From JAFNGF01 sp964567045 (GTDB taxonomy: Bacteria > Planctomycetota > Phycisphaerae > Sedimentisphaerales > Anaerobacaceae), in NCBI GenBank assembly GCA_964567045.1, contig CAZMLE010000014.1:4207-68206 (forward strand): a stretch of DNA of 64,000 bases, read 5' to 3'. Below are positions 17,957 to 26,060 of the stretch, in pieces. The translations under genes were made by a program, and so were the position numbers. Below the pieces are notes generated by a model. It saw only the letters and a program-made list of their open reading frames with translations, had not been told where the DNA came from and ran no database searches. Positions within the stretch are counted from its first letter, which is position 1, and every line of letters begins with the position of its first letter.

Positions 17957-18999
17957 TAAAATGGCCCTTTAAATCTGTGCTCGTGGCTAAAGAATTGTTC
18001 GTCCGACAAATCAGCGGCATCTAACCGCAGCATTCTTTCAGCAGTCCTTACAATACTGGCAGCATTGGGGTAAAACTCATTCTCAAGATGTCTCGCAGTT
18101 GGACAGGGAGTAAAGGCAAATCCTAATCTCTGAACCGGCTGCTTTAGACTTTCGTGGCACTTTTCCGAAACCCTTGCAGCTATCTCGGCACTGAAACCGC
18201 AGTTGAGCCAATCATTGTCGGCCACGATACAGTGGCCTGTCTTGCGAACGGACCGAGCAATCAGCTCATCATCGAGAGGTGATATTGCCCGTGGGTCGAC
18301 AATTTCCACACTGACACCGTGTTTGCGATCAAGTACTCCTGACGCCTTCAAGGCCTCGACATTCATCCAGGAAGTAGCAACAACTGTCAGATCCCGACCT
18401 TTGCGCAAGATGTTAGCCACCCCAATTGGTTCAGTAAACGGCTCTTCCGGAACTTCGCCTTCCTGCCAGTATAGCCACCTGTGTTCAATCACTAACACAG
18501 GGCTATCGTCCCTTATTGCAGCAATCAAAAGTCCCTTCGCATCCCTCGCAGTGGTGGGCAGAACCACCTTTAATCCGGGAATATGAGCAAAAACCGAATA
18601 CATACTCTTGCTGTGCTGACAACCCTGTCCCCATCCGCGCCCAATTACAGCTCTAATCACCAAAGGGACTTTCAACTTGCCGCCGGAGTGGTACATATAA
18701 CATGAGACCATATTGGCCAGTTGATTCATTGCAAGCAGCAGGAAATCAACGCGTATGTGGATATGAACGGGGCGTAAACCGTTAATCGCCGCGCCTAACC
18801 CAAAACCCGTCATTCCATCCTCCGACAGAGGCGTGTCGAAACACCGGTCAGCGCCGAATCTCTCGACCAAGCCCGCGGTACTCCCAAAGATCCTTTTGTG
18901 GTCGGGGACACCAATGCCGTACACAAACACGCTGGGGTCCCTGGTCATTTCCTGACACAAGGCCTCATTTAATGCTTCACAGTAAGTTATCTTTCTCAT
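17956..18999 (-). CDS. Thiamine-diphosphate-dependent enzyme, E1 beta-like subunit
   Basis: A 347-residue beta subunit of the 2-oxoacid dehydrogenase E1/transketolase C-terminal type. It carries ITYCEALNEALCQEMTRDP at the N-terminus, FDTPLSEDGMTGFGLGAA with the cofactor-activating Glu, and the C-terminal transketolase domain (VVATSWMNVEALKA, IVDPRAISPLDDE). I place the start at the ATG at 18999, which overlaps the alpha gene by 23 bases; an upstream ATG at 19089 would overlap by 113. It should form an alpha2beta2 enzyme with the product of 18977-20014. No lipoyl E2 or E3 gene is nearby. Confidence 0.85.
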   Translation of the reverse strand: MRKITYCEALNEALCQEMTRDPSVFVYGIGVPDHKRIFGSTAGLVERFGADRCFDTPLSEDGMTGFGLGAAINGLRPVHIHIRVDFLLLAMNQLANMVSCYMYHSGGKLKVPLVIRAVIGRGWGQGCQHSKSMYSVFAHIPGLKVVLPTTARDAKGLLIAAIRDDSPVLVIEHRWLYWQEGEVPEEPFTEPIGVANILRKGRDLTVVATSWMNVEALKASGVLDRKHGVSVEIVDPRAISPLDDELIARSVRKTGHCIVADNDWLNCGFSAEIAARVSEKCHESLKQPVQRLGFAFTPCPTARHLENEFYPNAASIVRTAERMLRLDAADLSDEQFFSHEHRFKGPF

Positions 19000-20014
19000 T
19001 CTGCTCACACACAACATTTCTGTGCAACTCATCGGCATCGGCAAAGGGTGCGGCTTTGGCCAATCGCACGCCATTGCACACCAGGTCATCTATTTTGTGT
19101 TCAAGACCTGCAATGTCCTGTTCTTTTGCCCCCAACCGGAAAAGTTTACTTCGCTGGATTTTCACCGGATCTTTTTCACGCCATTGCTCGAACTCTTCCC
19201 TCGAACGATAACCGGCATCAAAGTCTTCGTTGACGCCGACGTGCTCCAAATATCTGTAATATGTCAGATGAACAAAGCAGGGGCGGCTCGTTGTGCTGAT
19301 CGAGTGAACGGCCCTGTCCGCCAGCTTGAAGATTTCCTCGACATCTGTGGTTTCATCCGCGAAGACGTCGCAACGATAGCACCTTATAATGTCTGTGATG
19401 GAGTCGAATCCCTGTCTGTGCATCTTGGTCGTATGCACGGCAAGCTCATTGTCCTCGCAGACAAAAAGGACAGGAAGCTGCATAAGAGAAGCGATATTGA
19501 TGCTTTCCCAGAAAGCGCCTTCTTCGACAGCGCCATCCCCAAAAAACACAACTACGATTCTCCCGTTACCCATTCTTTTATTAGCAAAGGCTGCCCCGAC
19601 CGCAACAGGTATCGCGCTGGCAACGATTGCTGAAGTGCCCATAAAACCATGTTCGGGGTCGCACAGGTGCATCGAACCGCCCTTGCCTTTTAACAGCGCG
19701 GTGGCTTTTCCATACATTTCTGCAAAGAAGTTGTCGATGTTCAGTGTCTTAGCCAGGTAAACAGCGTGCGACCGATAGGTAGTGAAGACCTGGTCCTGTT
19801 GGCGCAAGGCATGGCAGATACCTGCCGCAATAGCTTCACCCCCCATAGACATATGCATAGGTGTTTTCATCTCGTCTTCAGAGTAATGCTCGCGGATTTT
19901 CTGCTCCGCAGCCCTGATGAGATACAATTTTCTGTAGAGCTCGAGATTCAGATTCAACACAGTATCACCCTTCTTCGGAGACCGGCCTGCAATCATCTCT
20001 GTCGGTTTATGCAC
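18977..20014 (-). CDS. Thiamine-diphosphate-dependent enzyme, E1 alpha-like subunit
   Basis: A 345-residue E1 alpha subunit. The thiamine-diphosphate/metal motif is intact (FFGDGAVEEGAFWESINIA), and the phosphate-binding GKGGSMHL and MGTSAIVASAIPVAVGAA segments are typical of acetoin/pyruvate dehydrogenase alpha subunits. The first 18 residues may be an extension, since a start at the internal GTG/ATG cannot be excluded. It overlaps the Gmd-like gene by 8 bases and the beta gene by 23, so it belongs to the glycan operon. Without E2/E3 neighbours it may transfer a two-carbon or acyl unit onto a sugar instead of making acyl-CoA; that is inference. Confidence 0.85.
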   Translation of the reverse strand: MHKPTEMIAGRSPKKGDTVLNLNLELYRKLYLIRAAEQKIREHYSEDEMKTPMHMSMGGEAIAAGICHALRQQDQVFTTYRSHAVYLAKTLNIDNFFAEMYGKATALLKGKGGSMHLCDPEHGFMGTSAIVASAIPVAVGAAFANKRMGNGRIVVVFFGDGAVEEGAFWESINIASLMQLPVLFVCEDNELAVHTTKMHRQGFDSITDIIRCYRCDVFADETTDVEEIFKLADRAVHSISTTSRPCFVHLTYYRYLEHVGVNEDFDAGYRSREEFEQWREKDPVKIQRSKLFRLGAKEQDIAGLEHKIDDLVCNGVRLAKAAPFADADELHRNVVCEQNEKDNLL

Positions 20015-21011
20015 GGCTTGTTGCCTGCAATTTGTAGAAATTTCGCCAGTAATTAAGGAGGTCCTTCAATGTCTGTTCAAACTTTATCTGCGGCGTCCAG
20101 CCAGTCGCCTTTGAGAATTTCTCAACACAGGGAATTTGCAGTGTCACGTCCGACGGTCTCAGGCGTGATTTTTCAACCTGAACTTTGACATCTTTTACCG
20201 AAGAAAGTGTGAGCAGTTTTTTGAGCATCTCGCCGACGGTCATTGTCTCTTTTCCGCCGATGTTGTAAACCTCGCCCGGTGGACATTTGTTGACCAGCAG
20301 CCAGTATGCCTTGACCGCATCCCGGACGTCGAGGAAGGTCCTGACGCTGTCGAGATTCCCGACTTTGACGACAGGCGGCGCGAGTTTCGCTTCTATGGCC
20401 GCCACCTGTTTGGCAAAGTTTGAGGTGACAAAGACCTCTCCGCGTCTGGGGCCGGTATGCGTGAACATTCTTGTCCTTATGGTTTTAACCTTCCATGATA
20501 GCCAATACTGAAAAGCGAGCATATCCTCTCCAACCTTGCTTACGGCATAGGGCGAAGCCGGCCTGAAGGGATTGTCCTCTTTTATCGGAACCTCATCTTC
20601 TTTGACCTGTCCATAAACCTCTGAGGAACTGCATATATGAATTACAGGATCATAGCTGCTATCCGCCTTTAATTGTCTTACGGCTTCGAGCAAATTGGCT
20701 GTGCCTATCACGTTTGCCTGCAACGTTGCTACAGGAGCAACGAAACTGAAATCCACATAAGACTGCGCAGCCAAATGAAATATCACATCTGGGCGATGTT
20801 CGGACAAGACACTTTTTAGAGATGCCATATCGACTAAATCTCCGTAGCAAAGCGTTATCTTATCTAAAATCGCCCTTATATTATCTTTAGGCGCCCGCCA
20901 TCTAATCAATCCAACTATTTGGGTATCAGGGGATTGAGCAATTATATACTCAGCAAGATGACTTCCGACGAAACCCGTAATGCCAGTAATTAAAACGCTT
21001 CTAATTTTCAT
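20007..21011 (-). CDS. GDP-sugar 4,6-dehydratase (Gmd/DmhA-like)
   Basis: A 334-residue extended SDR close to GDP-mannose 4,6-dehydratase. It has VLITGITGFVGSHLAEYI, FHLAAQSYVDFSF, ICSSSEVYGQVKEDEVP with the catalytic Ser/Glu region, SPYAVSKVGEDML (YxxxK), TRMFTHTGPRRG and the C-terminal RPSDVTLQIPCVEKF. The enzyme makes a GDP-4-keto-6-deoxy sugar, from GDP-mannose (Gmd) or GDP-manno-heptose (DmhA). Two HddA/HddC-like pairs in the operon make the heptose option attractive; the GT11 gene supports a fucose branch. Sequence alone does not separate the two. Confidence 0.85.
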   Translation of the reverse strand: MKIRSVLITGITGFVGSHLAEYIIAQSPDTQIVGLIRWRAPKDNIRAILDKITLCYGDLVDMASLKSVLSEHRPDVIFHLAAQSYVDFSFVAPVATLQANVIGTANLLEAVRQLKADSSYDPVIHICSSSEVYGQVKEDEVPIKEDNPFRPASPYAVSKVGEDMLAFQYWLSWKVKTIRTRMFTHTGPRRGEVFVTSNFAKQVAAIEAKLAPPVVKVGNLDSVRTFLDVRDAVKAYWLLVNKCPPGEVYNIGGKETMTVGEMLKKLLTLSSVKDVKVQVEKSRLRPSDVTLQIPCVEKFSKATGWTPQIKFEQTLKDLLNYWRNFYKLQATSRA

Positions 21012-21116
21012 TCCTGAAACATCCTGTTTGAATACGTTGCAGCTCTAACGGTCTCAGTCTTTCCTTATCAATCAAGCTCCCTATAAGATTTGGTATATGA
21101 GTAACCATTAATATAT

Positions 21117-21998
21117 TCATCTGATAAGGCAATGTAACAGTTTTTTAGTATATGTGGGGTACATAGCCGGTCTTCTGATGGCGCGATATCCTCTACCGAT
21201 CCAACGCACATATTTTTTTTTCATTAATTCGTCTACAAACTTTTCTAAAACAATGGGACCATTACCTCGCCATCGGCCTCTCGGACCTTGGGATGTCTTG
21301 AGTATATTCAAGTCATCAAAAGGCTCAACCGGTTTCGTTCGACGAAAATGAATCTTCCCATTTTTTGTCCATAGACTCTCAAGCAGTGTCCTATCATGGC
21401 GCCAAAATTCGCTACACAAAACACTCCCGGCACTTTTTTTCTTATCCTCATCAAGGAATACGTCACCGAGAACGACTTCACCTCCCAACGCATAAGCTCT
21501 CATAGCAATATCAACGTCCCACATTACTGCTATGAAATTCCTGTCTATACCACCCAGGGCGCTAAAGAACTTTTTCGACATCAGTGCAGACAACGGTATT
21601 ACTGGCGAACTGGGATCGGAAACGTCAAAGCGATGTGTAAAATGTGATTGATCTATTCCGTTTGTACTTAATCTACACGATAATAATAGCTGCTCATTAT
21701 TATACGTTTCATAGGCTTCGTAAAGCCTGTCAAGCGGCTGCGCCCCCTTAAACTCACAGTCATCGGCTATAGACATGACTAATTCGGCTGTAGTATTTCT
21801 AAACGCTATCTCGAAACACTGCGTTGGCTTCACATACGATTGGATAAAACGAAAATTTTTGGGCAGCGAGTAATTAGGCTTATTTGGACCAACAAACACT
21901 AACTCAAATTCGACATCGTTTTCTCCTATGCTCTTATATAGGTCCATCCAATTCTGTGGTCTATGAGCAGAAGCAACAATACCTATTTTGGGATTCAT
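21117..21998 (-). CDS. GT2-like glycosyltransferase
   Basis: A 293-residue GT-A type protein: IGIVASAHRPQNWMDLYKSI, FELVFVGPNKPN, and ELVMSIADDCEF with an ADD(C/G) metal motif near residue 77. The domain that follows (FFSALGGIDRNFIAVMWDVDIAMR) is the usual catalytic-base region of family 2 enzymes. It starts 12 bases after the ABC ATPase gene. It likely adds a sugar in the cytosol; specificity unknown. The 105 bases downstream hold no gene. Confidence 0.8.
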   Translation of the reverse strand: MNPKIGIVASAHRPQNWMDLYKSIGENDVEFELVFVGPNKPNYSLPKNFRFIQSYVKPTQCFEIAFRNTTAELVMSIADDCEFKGAQPLDRLYEAYETYNNEQLLLSCRLSTNGIDQSHFTHRFDVSDPSSPVIPLSALMSKKFFSALGGIDRNFIAVMWDVDIAMRAYALGGEVVLGDVFLDEDKKKSAGSVLCSEFWRHDRTLLESLWTKNGKIHFRRTKPVEPFDDLNILKTSQGPRGRWRGNGPIVLEKFVDELMKKKYVRWIGRGYRAIRRPAMYPTYTKKLLHCLIR

Positions 21999-22010
21999 AC
22001 GTCACCTCTT

Positions 22011-23342
22011 TCACCCATTATCTTTTGTAATGTGCTCAGTAGTCCATCTAAGTTTTGGACGAACCGCTGGTTCAATACCCCACTCATAGGGAAACCCACC
22101 CCGCGCCCCATCAAGATCGTGAATGTCGCCAATATCGACGCTCACGACATTTAGCAGCCTAACATGAGGAGATTGGTTAGGCGCAAAAGGAGGGGAATAG
22201 ATCCATAAATTCACACTAATTTGCCCCTCATTAAGAAAATCACCCGGGATATAACAAGACGATCTGTAAGCACCAACTAAGTATGGGGGTTGCTTTCCCC
22301 ATGGGCCCTTAATGTAGTTGTCCATTGATGTCATGATATAAGTACCAAGCGCTCCAATAAATTGAACTGAGATAGCTATTTGCGATTTCTTATATACTTG
22401 GAATTCAATCTCTAAAACCAGTGGATCCCTTACATCAAATTGCGAACGCGCTATCGCATCCTGACCAACAATACGGACAGCGCGCAGACGAACAACATCA
22501 TTACCAGGTGCGTGGCCAACTTCCGGCCAACTAATCTGGTGGTTAGCATTCTTGTTTTCCAAATAAAAACCTATTGCACTGCTAACCTCGCCATCGAAAG
22601 CAATCAATCCTTTACTTATTACTATACATTTCTCGCAGAGCCTCTGAATCGCGCTCATGTTGTGGCTAACAAAAAGGACAGTACGCCCCTCGTGTGCCAC
22701 ATCTCCCATCTTTCCTAAACACTTCTTCTGAAACTCTGCATCACCCACCGCCAGCACCTCGTCCACCAGCAGGATCTCCGGCTCTAAATGCGCGGCGACC
22801 GCAAAGGCTAAACGCACATACATACCAGAGGAATAACGCTTGACTGGTGTGTCCAGATACTTTTCCACCTCGGCAAACGCCACGATCTCGTCAAACTTGC
22901 ACTTAATCTCGGCACGTGTCATGCCCAGGATCGCACCATTCAGATAAACGTTCTCTCGTCCGGTCAGCTCTGGATGGAAACCTGTACCCACTTCCAGTAG
23001 GCTAGCCACACGCCCCTTGATGGTTACCCGGCCAGCCGAGGGTTCCGTGATGCGGGAGAGGACTTTGAGCAGCGTGGACTTGCCCGCGCCGTTGCGGCCT
23101 ATGATGCCCACGGCCTCTCCGCGGCGGATCTCCAAACTCACGTCCTTGAGCGCCCACACTTCTTCCAACGTATCGCCCTGTATGATAGGCTTGCCCTTTG
23201 CCAGGTCTTTGGTCTTGTTCCAGAGGGTTCGCGCATTCTGCATCAGCACATCCCGCAGAGCCACATAGCGGCCGTTTTCAGCCTGGTGGCCGATGGTGTA
23301 TCTTTTACCTAAGTTTTCAGACTTGATGACGATATCATTCAT
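22011..23342 (-). CDS. Polysaccharide ABC transporter ATP-binding protein (Wzt-like)
   Basis: A 443-residue protein. The first 260 residues are an ABC ATPase with Walker A GRNGAGKS at 82-89, the polysaccharide-type signature YSSGMYVRLAFAVA, Walker B EILLVDEVLAVGD and the H-loop FVSHN. The remaining 180 residues form a C-terminal beta-rich domain of the Wzt-C kind, which in O9a-type systems binds the finished glycan terminus. With the Wzm-like permease at 23562-24416 it forms the exporter of the locus. The codon pattern looks more GC-rich in the ATPase half than in the C-terminal half, hinting at a domain exchange. Confidence 0.92.
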   Translation of the reverse strand: MNDIVIKSENLGKRYTIGHQAENGRYVALRDVLMQNARTLWNKTKDLAKGKPIIQGDTLEEVWALKDVSLEIRRGEAVGIIGRNGAGKSTLLKVLSRITEPSAGRVTIKGRVASLLEVGTGFHPELTGRENVYLNGAILGMTRAEIKCKFDEIVAFAEVEKYLDTPVKRYSSGMYVRLAFAVAAHLEPEILLVDEVLAVGDAEFQKKCLGKMGDVAHEGRTVLFVSHNMSAIQRLCEKCIVISKGLIAFDGEVSSAIGFYLENKNANHQISWPEVGHAPGNDVVRLRAVRIVGQDAIARSQFDVRDPLVLEIEFQVYKKSQIAISVQFIGALGTYIMTSMDNYIKGPWGKQPPYLVGAYRSSCYIPGDFLNEGQISVNLWIYSPPFAPNQSPHVRLLNVVSVDIGDIHDLDGARGGFPYEWGIEPAVRPKLRWTTEHITKDNG

Positions 23343-23394
23343 AGCAGATGGCAGATGGCAGTCAGCAGATGGGAATTGGAAGTTGCCAGATGGG

Positions 23395-23523
23395 TTACGA
23401 CTTCTTCCTGTTTTGCTTTCTTTGTTTGGTTGATTTGATCAGGCCAGTGATTAGCTTGCCCACCCGCCGTGCTAACCGCCATGCTTCCAAATCGTCAAAT
23501 GACTTTAATAATCCAACTTCCAT
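23395..23523 (-). pseudogene. Truncated four-helix-bundle (23S rRNA IVP-like) protein
   Basis: A 42-codon minus-strand frame starts MEVGLLKSFDDLEAWRLARR, the conserved opening of small four-helix-bundle proteins found within or near bacterial 23S rRNA intervening sequences and scattered in genomes. Full members have about 115-130 residues, so only the first helix and a half remains. It lies in the gap between the Wzm and Wzt genes, flanked by simple repeats, and looks like the relic of an inserted gene. Confidence 0.55.
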
Positions 23524-23533
23524 CTCCTCACTT

Positions 23534-23562
23534 CCAACTCCCAACTCCCAACTCCCAACTCC
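23534..23562. repeat. Tandem CAACTCC repeat
   Basis: Four copies of a 7-base unit (CAACTCC) directly follow the wzm stop codon region. A second simple repeat built on GCAGATGG lies at 23343-23373 on the other side of the truncated four-helix-bundle frame. Confidence 0.8.
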
Positions 23563-24416
23563 TATATCAGGTCTGCAAAGGTTTTTTCCATTTTTCTGAA
23601 CTTGGAGATGCCCAGCCAGAGGAAAAAGGCAACGATGAAAAGACTAAGAAAAAAGCCAGGCCAATAGATTGGACTATCACCGCCAAGAATGCACCAGCGA
23701 AAGCCGTCAATAACAGCTACCATCGGATTAAGGCTGTAAATCAGACGCCATTTGTAAGGAATGATATTACTGCTGAAGCCGACCGGAGAGACGTACAAAC
23801 CAAATTGGACAATAAAGGGAATAACGTAGCGAAAATCCCGATATTTTACATTGACTGCGGTAATCCAGAGGCCCGGTCCCAGACTTGCCAGCAGAGCAAG
23901 CAGAATAAAAAATGGAAGCAGCAGAATAACCCATCCTCCGAAATAACGGTAATATAGCATCATTCCTAACAACATTACGAAGCTGATTAGGAAATCGACA
24001 AATGCAGTTACAACTGTAGCGGTGGGAACAATCAATCGAGGGAAGTAAACTTTGCTGATTAGTTTTTCATTGCCGATCAAACTGTTGGAGGCTTCGCTCA
24101 GCGAGGATGAAAAGAGAGACCAGGGTAGCATACCCGCAAAGACCATCAGAGCGTATGGCGAATTTCCGTCGCTGGGCAGCTTGGCTAATCGGCCAAATAT
24201 TATGGTAAATACCATCATAGTCAAAAAAGGCCTTATAATTGCCCAGGCAACGCCGATAATAGTCTGTTTATAACGAACTGAGATGTCACGCCACGCCAGG
24301 ATTAAGAAAAGTTCACGGTAGCGATAGAGATCGGTCCAGTAGTTTTTTTCTGTTCGGCCCGGCTCTAAAATAAGAACCGGTTCATCTGTACGAATAGAGG
24401 ATGATGTAAGGCTCAT
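23562..24416 (-). CDS. Polysaccharide ABC transporter permease (Wzm-like)
   Basis: A 284-residue ABC-2 type membrane protein. After a soluble start (YWTDLYRYRELFLILAWRDI) come six hydrophobic segments. The VRYKQTIIGVAWAIIRPFLTM amphipathic region and the SKVYFPRLIVP motif are characteristic of O-antigen/teichoic-acid exporters. It should form the membrane channel for the Wzt-like ATPase encoded downstream. The gap of about 220 bases between the two genes is unusual for this pair and is filled by the four-helix-bundle relic and simple repeats. Confidence 0.92.
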   Translation of the reverse strand: MSLTSSSIRTDEPVLILEPGRTEKNYWTDLYRYRELFLILAWRDISVRYKQTIIGVAWAIIRPFLTMMVFTIIFGRLAKLPSDGNSPYALMVFAGMLPWSLFSSSLSEASNSLIGNEKLISKVYFPRLIVPTATVVTAFVDFLISFVMLLGMMLYYRYFGGWVILLLPFFILLALLASLGPGLWITAVNVKYRDFRYVIPFIVQFGLYVSPVGFSSNIIPYKWRLIYSLNPMVAVIDGFRWCILGGDSPIYWPGFFLSLFIVAFFLWLGISKFRKMEKTFADLI

Positions 24417-24454
24417 AATTTGTGATCAGAAGCGATTTTATTCATTAGGTCTTG

Positions 24455-25492
24455 TCAGATTAAGTCTTTTATCTTGTCCTCTGGACTGCGCTTTCTCCTA
24501 AGCGCCGATACAATCCGCCTTCTGTCCTGCACATCACCAATGCGGCTATCTTCTTCATCTTGTCTGGCATTTGTCGGTAATTCGTTCCTACCCTGGACAT
24601 GATTGTTTTTCAGTTGACTAAAGTACTCGAGAGCAAATGCCAGCATTATGGAAAAGAAAAAGGCCGACACGCCAGCAAGTGTTACTATTTGTCTCCTGTT
24701 TGGCTTACATTTTTTCTCTGGTACGGTTGCTTCGTCCAGCACCTGAATGGTCGGCATGCTCTTTGCCTCTTCAATCCTGGCAAGCTCGCACTCCCTGCTT
24801 AGCATTTCGTAGAGCATCTCCTTGATTTGCGCCTGCTTGGCTGGAATGTTCTCAATGTTGCTTAGTTCCTTCTCAATCTCCTTAAATCGATTCTCCATGA
24901 AGATTCTTTTGCTTGTGGCTTGTCCTGAAGAAAGCCTTTTGTTTTGTCGGTCAAGTTCATCAACGTAAGCATTAGCCAACGCTGCTGCTCTTTCAGGGCT
25001 TTCATTCTCCACCGTTATGTTCACTATACCTTCCTTTATTTCAATAGTCGTACAGTTTCTTAATCTTGCACGAACATTCGATCTGTATTGACTCTCTCCA
25101 TATACCTCCATTAAATTGAACCTGTCAATAATCGCATCAATAACCGCCCCGCTTTTGAGAATGCCTTTATACATATCAGTGATGCTGGTAACACCGGTCG
25201 CATCTATCAGCATGGAGCTTCTCATTGCTTTCAGTCTGTCAGGCGTAGCTGACCCCATTTGCAAAACATCCAGAGGCGGTATGACCGATGCCGTGGCTGA
25301 ATAGATCTTTGGCAAGGAGAGACTGTACAGAACGGCGGCGGCCACAGCAACCACGCAGATCAGGGCAATCATCCAGCGGTATTTGTATATCGCAAAGAGG
25401 TACTCGAGGAGATTTATCTCATGTGTTCTTATTGCCTCAACTGCCTCATTAGTATTGTCAGCACCTGATTGGTCGTCTCGAATGTCATCCAC
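24455..25492 (-). CDS. Wzz-like chain-length determinant protein
   Basis: A 345-residue inner-membrane protein of the Wzz/polysaccharide co-polymerase family. A cytosolic start (INLLEYLFAIYKYRW) leads to a first membrane helix near residues 38-58, then a periplasmic alpha/beta domain (SATASVIPPL, ITVENESPERAAALANAYVDEL) with a coiled coil, and a second helix near residues 270-290. The chain then continues with a charged cytosolic tail of about 55 residues, without a BY-kinase domain. GTG at 25492 is the start, with AGGAG about 9 bases upstream. It is the first gene of the minus-strand operon. Confidence 0.87.
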   Translation of the reverse strand: MDDIRDDQSGADNTNEAVEAIRTHEINLLEYLFAIYKYRWMIALICVVAVAAAVLYSLSLPKIYSATASVIPPLDVLQMGSATPDRLKAMRSSMLIDATGVTSITDMYKGILKSGAVIDAIIDRFNLMEVYGESQYRSNVRARLRNCTTIEIKEGIVNITVENESPERAAALANAYVDELDRQNKRLSSGQATSKRIFMENRFKEIEKELSNIENIPAKQAQIKEMLYEMLSRECELARIEEAKSMPTIQVLDEATVPEKKCKPNRRQIVTLAGVSAFFFSIMLAFALEYFSQLKNNHVQGRNELPTNARQDEEDSRIGDVQDRRRIVSALRRKRSPEDKIKDLI

Positions 25493-26060
25493 TGCAAGAA
25501 ACTCCTATTTAGATTACATGTGCGGTATTATGGGCACAGCAACGGTTCTTTTACGCCAGCTTGGCACTTTTACAGCTTGTGCACATCCTTCTTGTCGTCA
25601 CAAAAAAGCAAATCCGAGCAATGTTTCTATGCGATTACCCAGCTTAAACCTATGTCCGCTTACACTCCGTCCCCGTCGGCTGCAGTTATGATCCGGTAAC
25701 ACACAGTTCAGGGTACTCTCAAAAAACAACCGCTGATGGTAAAAGCCTTTCTCGGCGTACTTAAGCTAACAAATACACCCTCAGGAGCTATACAACTACA
25801 AATGTATTAATAATTGCACCGTCCTTGTTGCACAAGGCATGGACTTCCTGCGCCGAAATCTAACTATCCGAAGCTGCACTGTCAATGTGTTTTTTCACTT
25901 TGTGCCAATTGTCCTTCTCTGACTGGTCGCAGAGTTCAAATCCCGCCACACCTCACCCCCTCCGCCATACGCCAAGCGCAGTATAGTCAACCACGTCATG
26001 GTCCGTTCCCAGGACCAACCTCGCGGCCCTGCTCGGTTTCCCACTCCCGTTCGCCACAGG
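25493..26060. other. Gene-free stretch between glycan operon and IS graveyard
   Basis: No convincing gene on either strand. It probably contains the promoter of the minus-strand glycan operon, but I see no clear -35/-10 pair and do not call one. Near 25919-25955 there is a tRNA-3'-end-like string that does not fold properly. Confidence 0.5.

Noticed and set aside
25919..25955. tRNA 3'-end-like string (GCAGAGTTCAAATCCCGCC)
   Set aside because: The T stem does not pair and no 5' half is present, so it is not a tRNA; an attachment-site relic cannot be shown.
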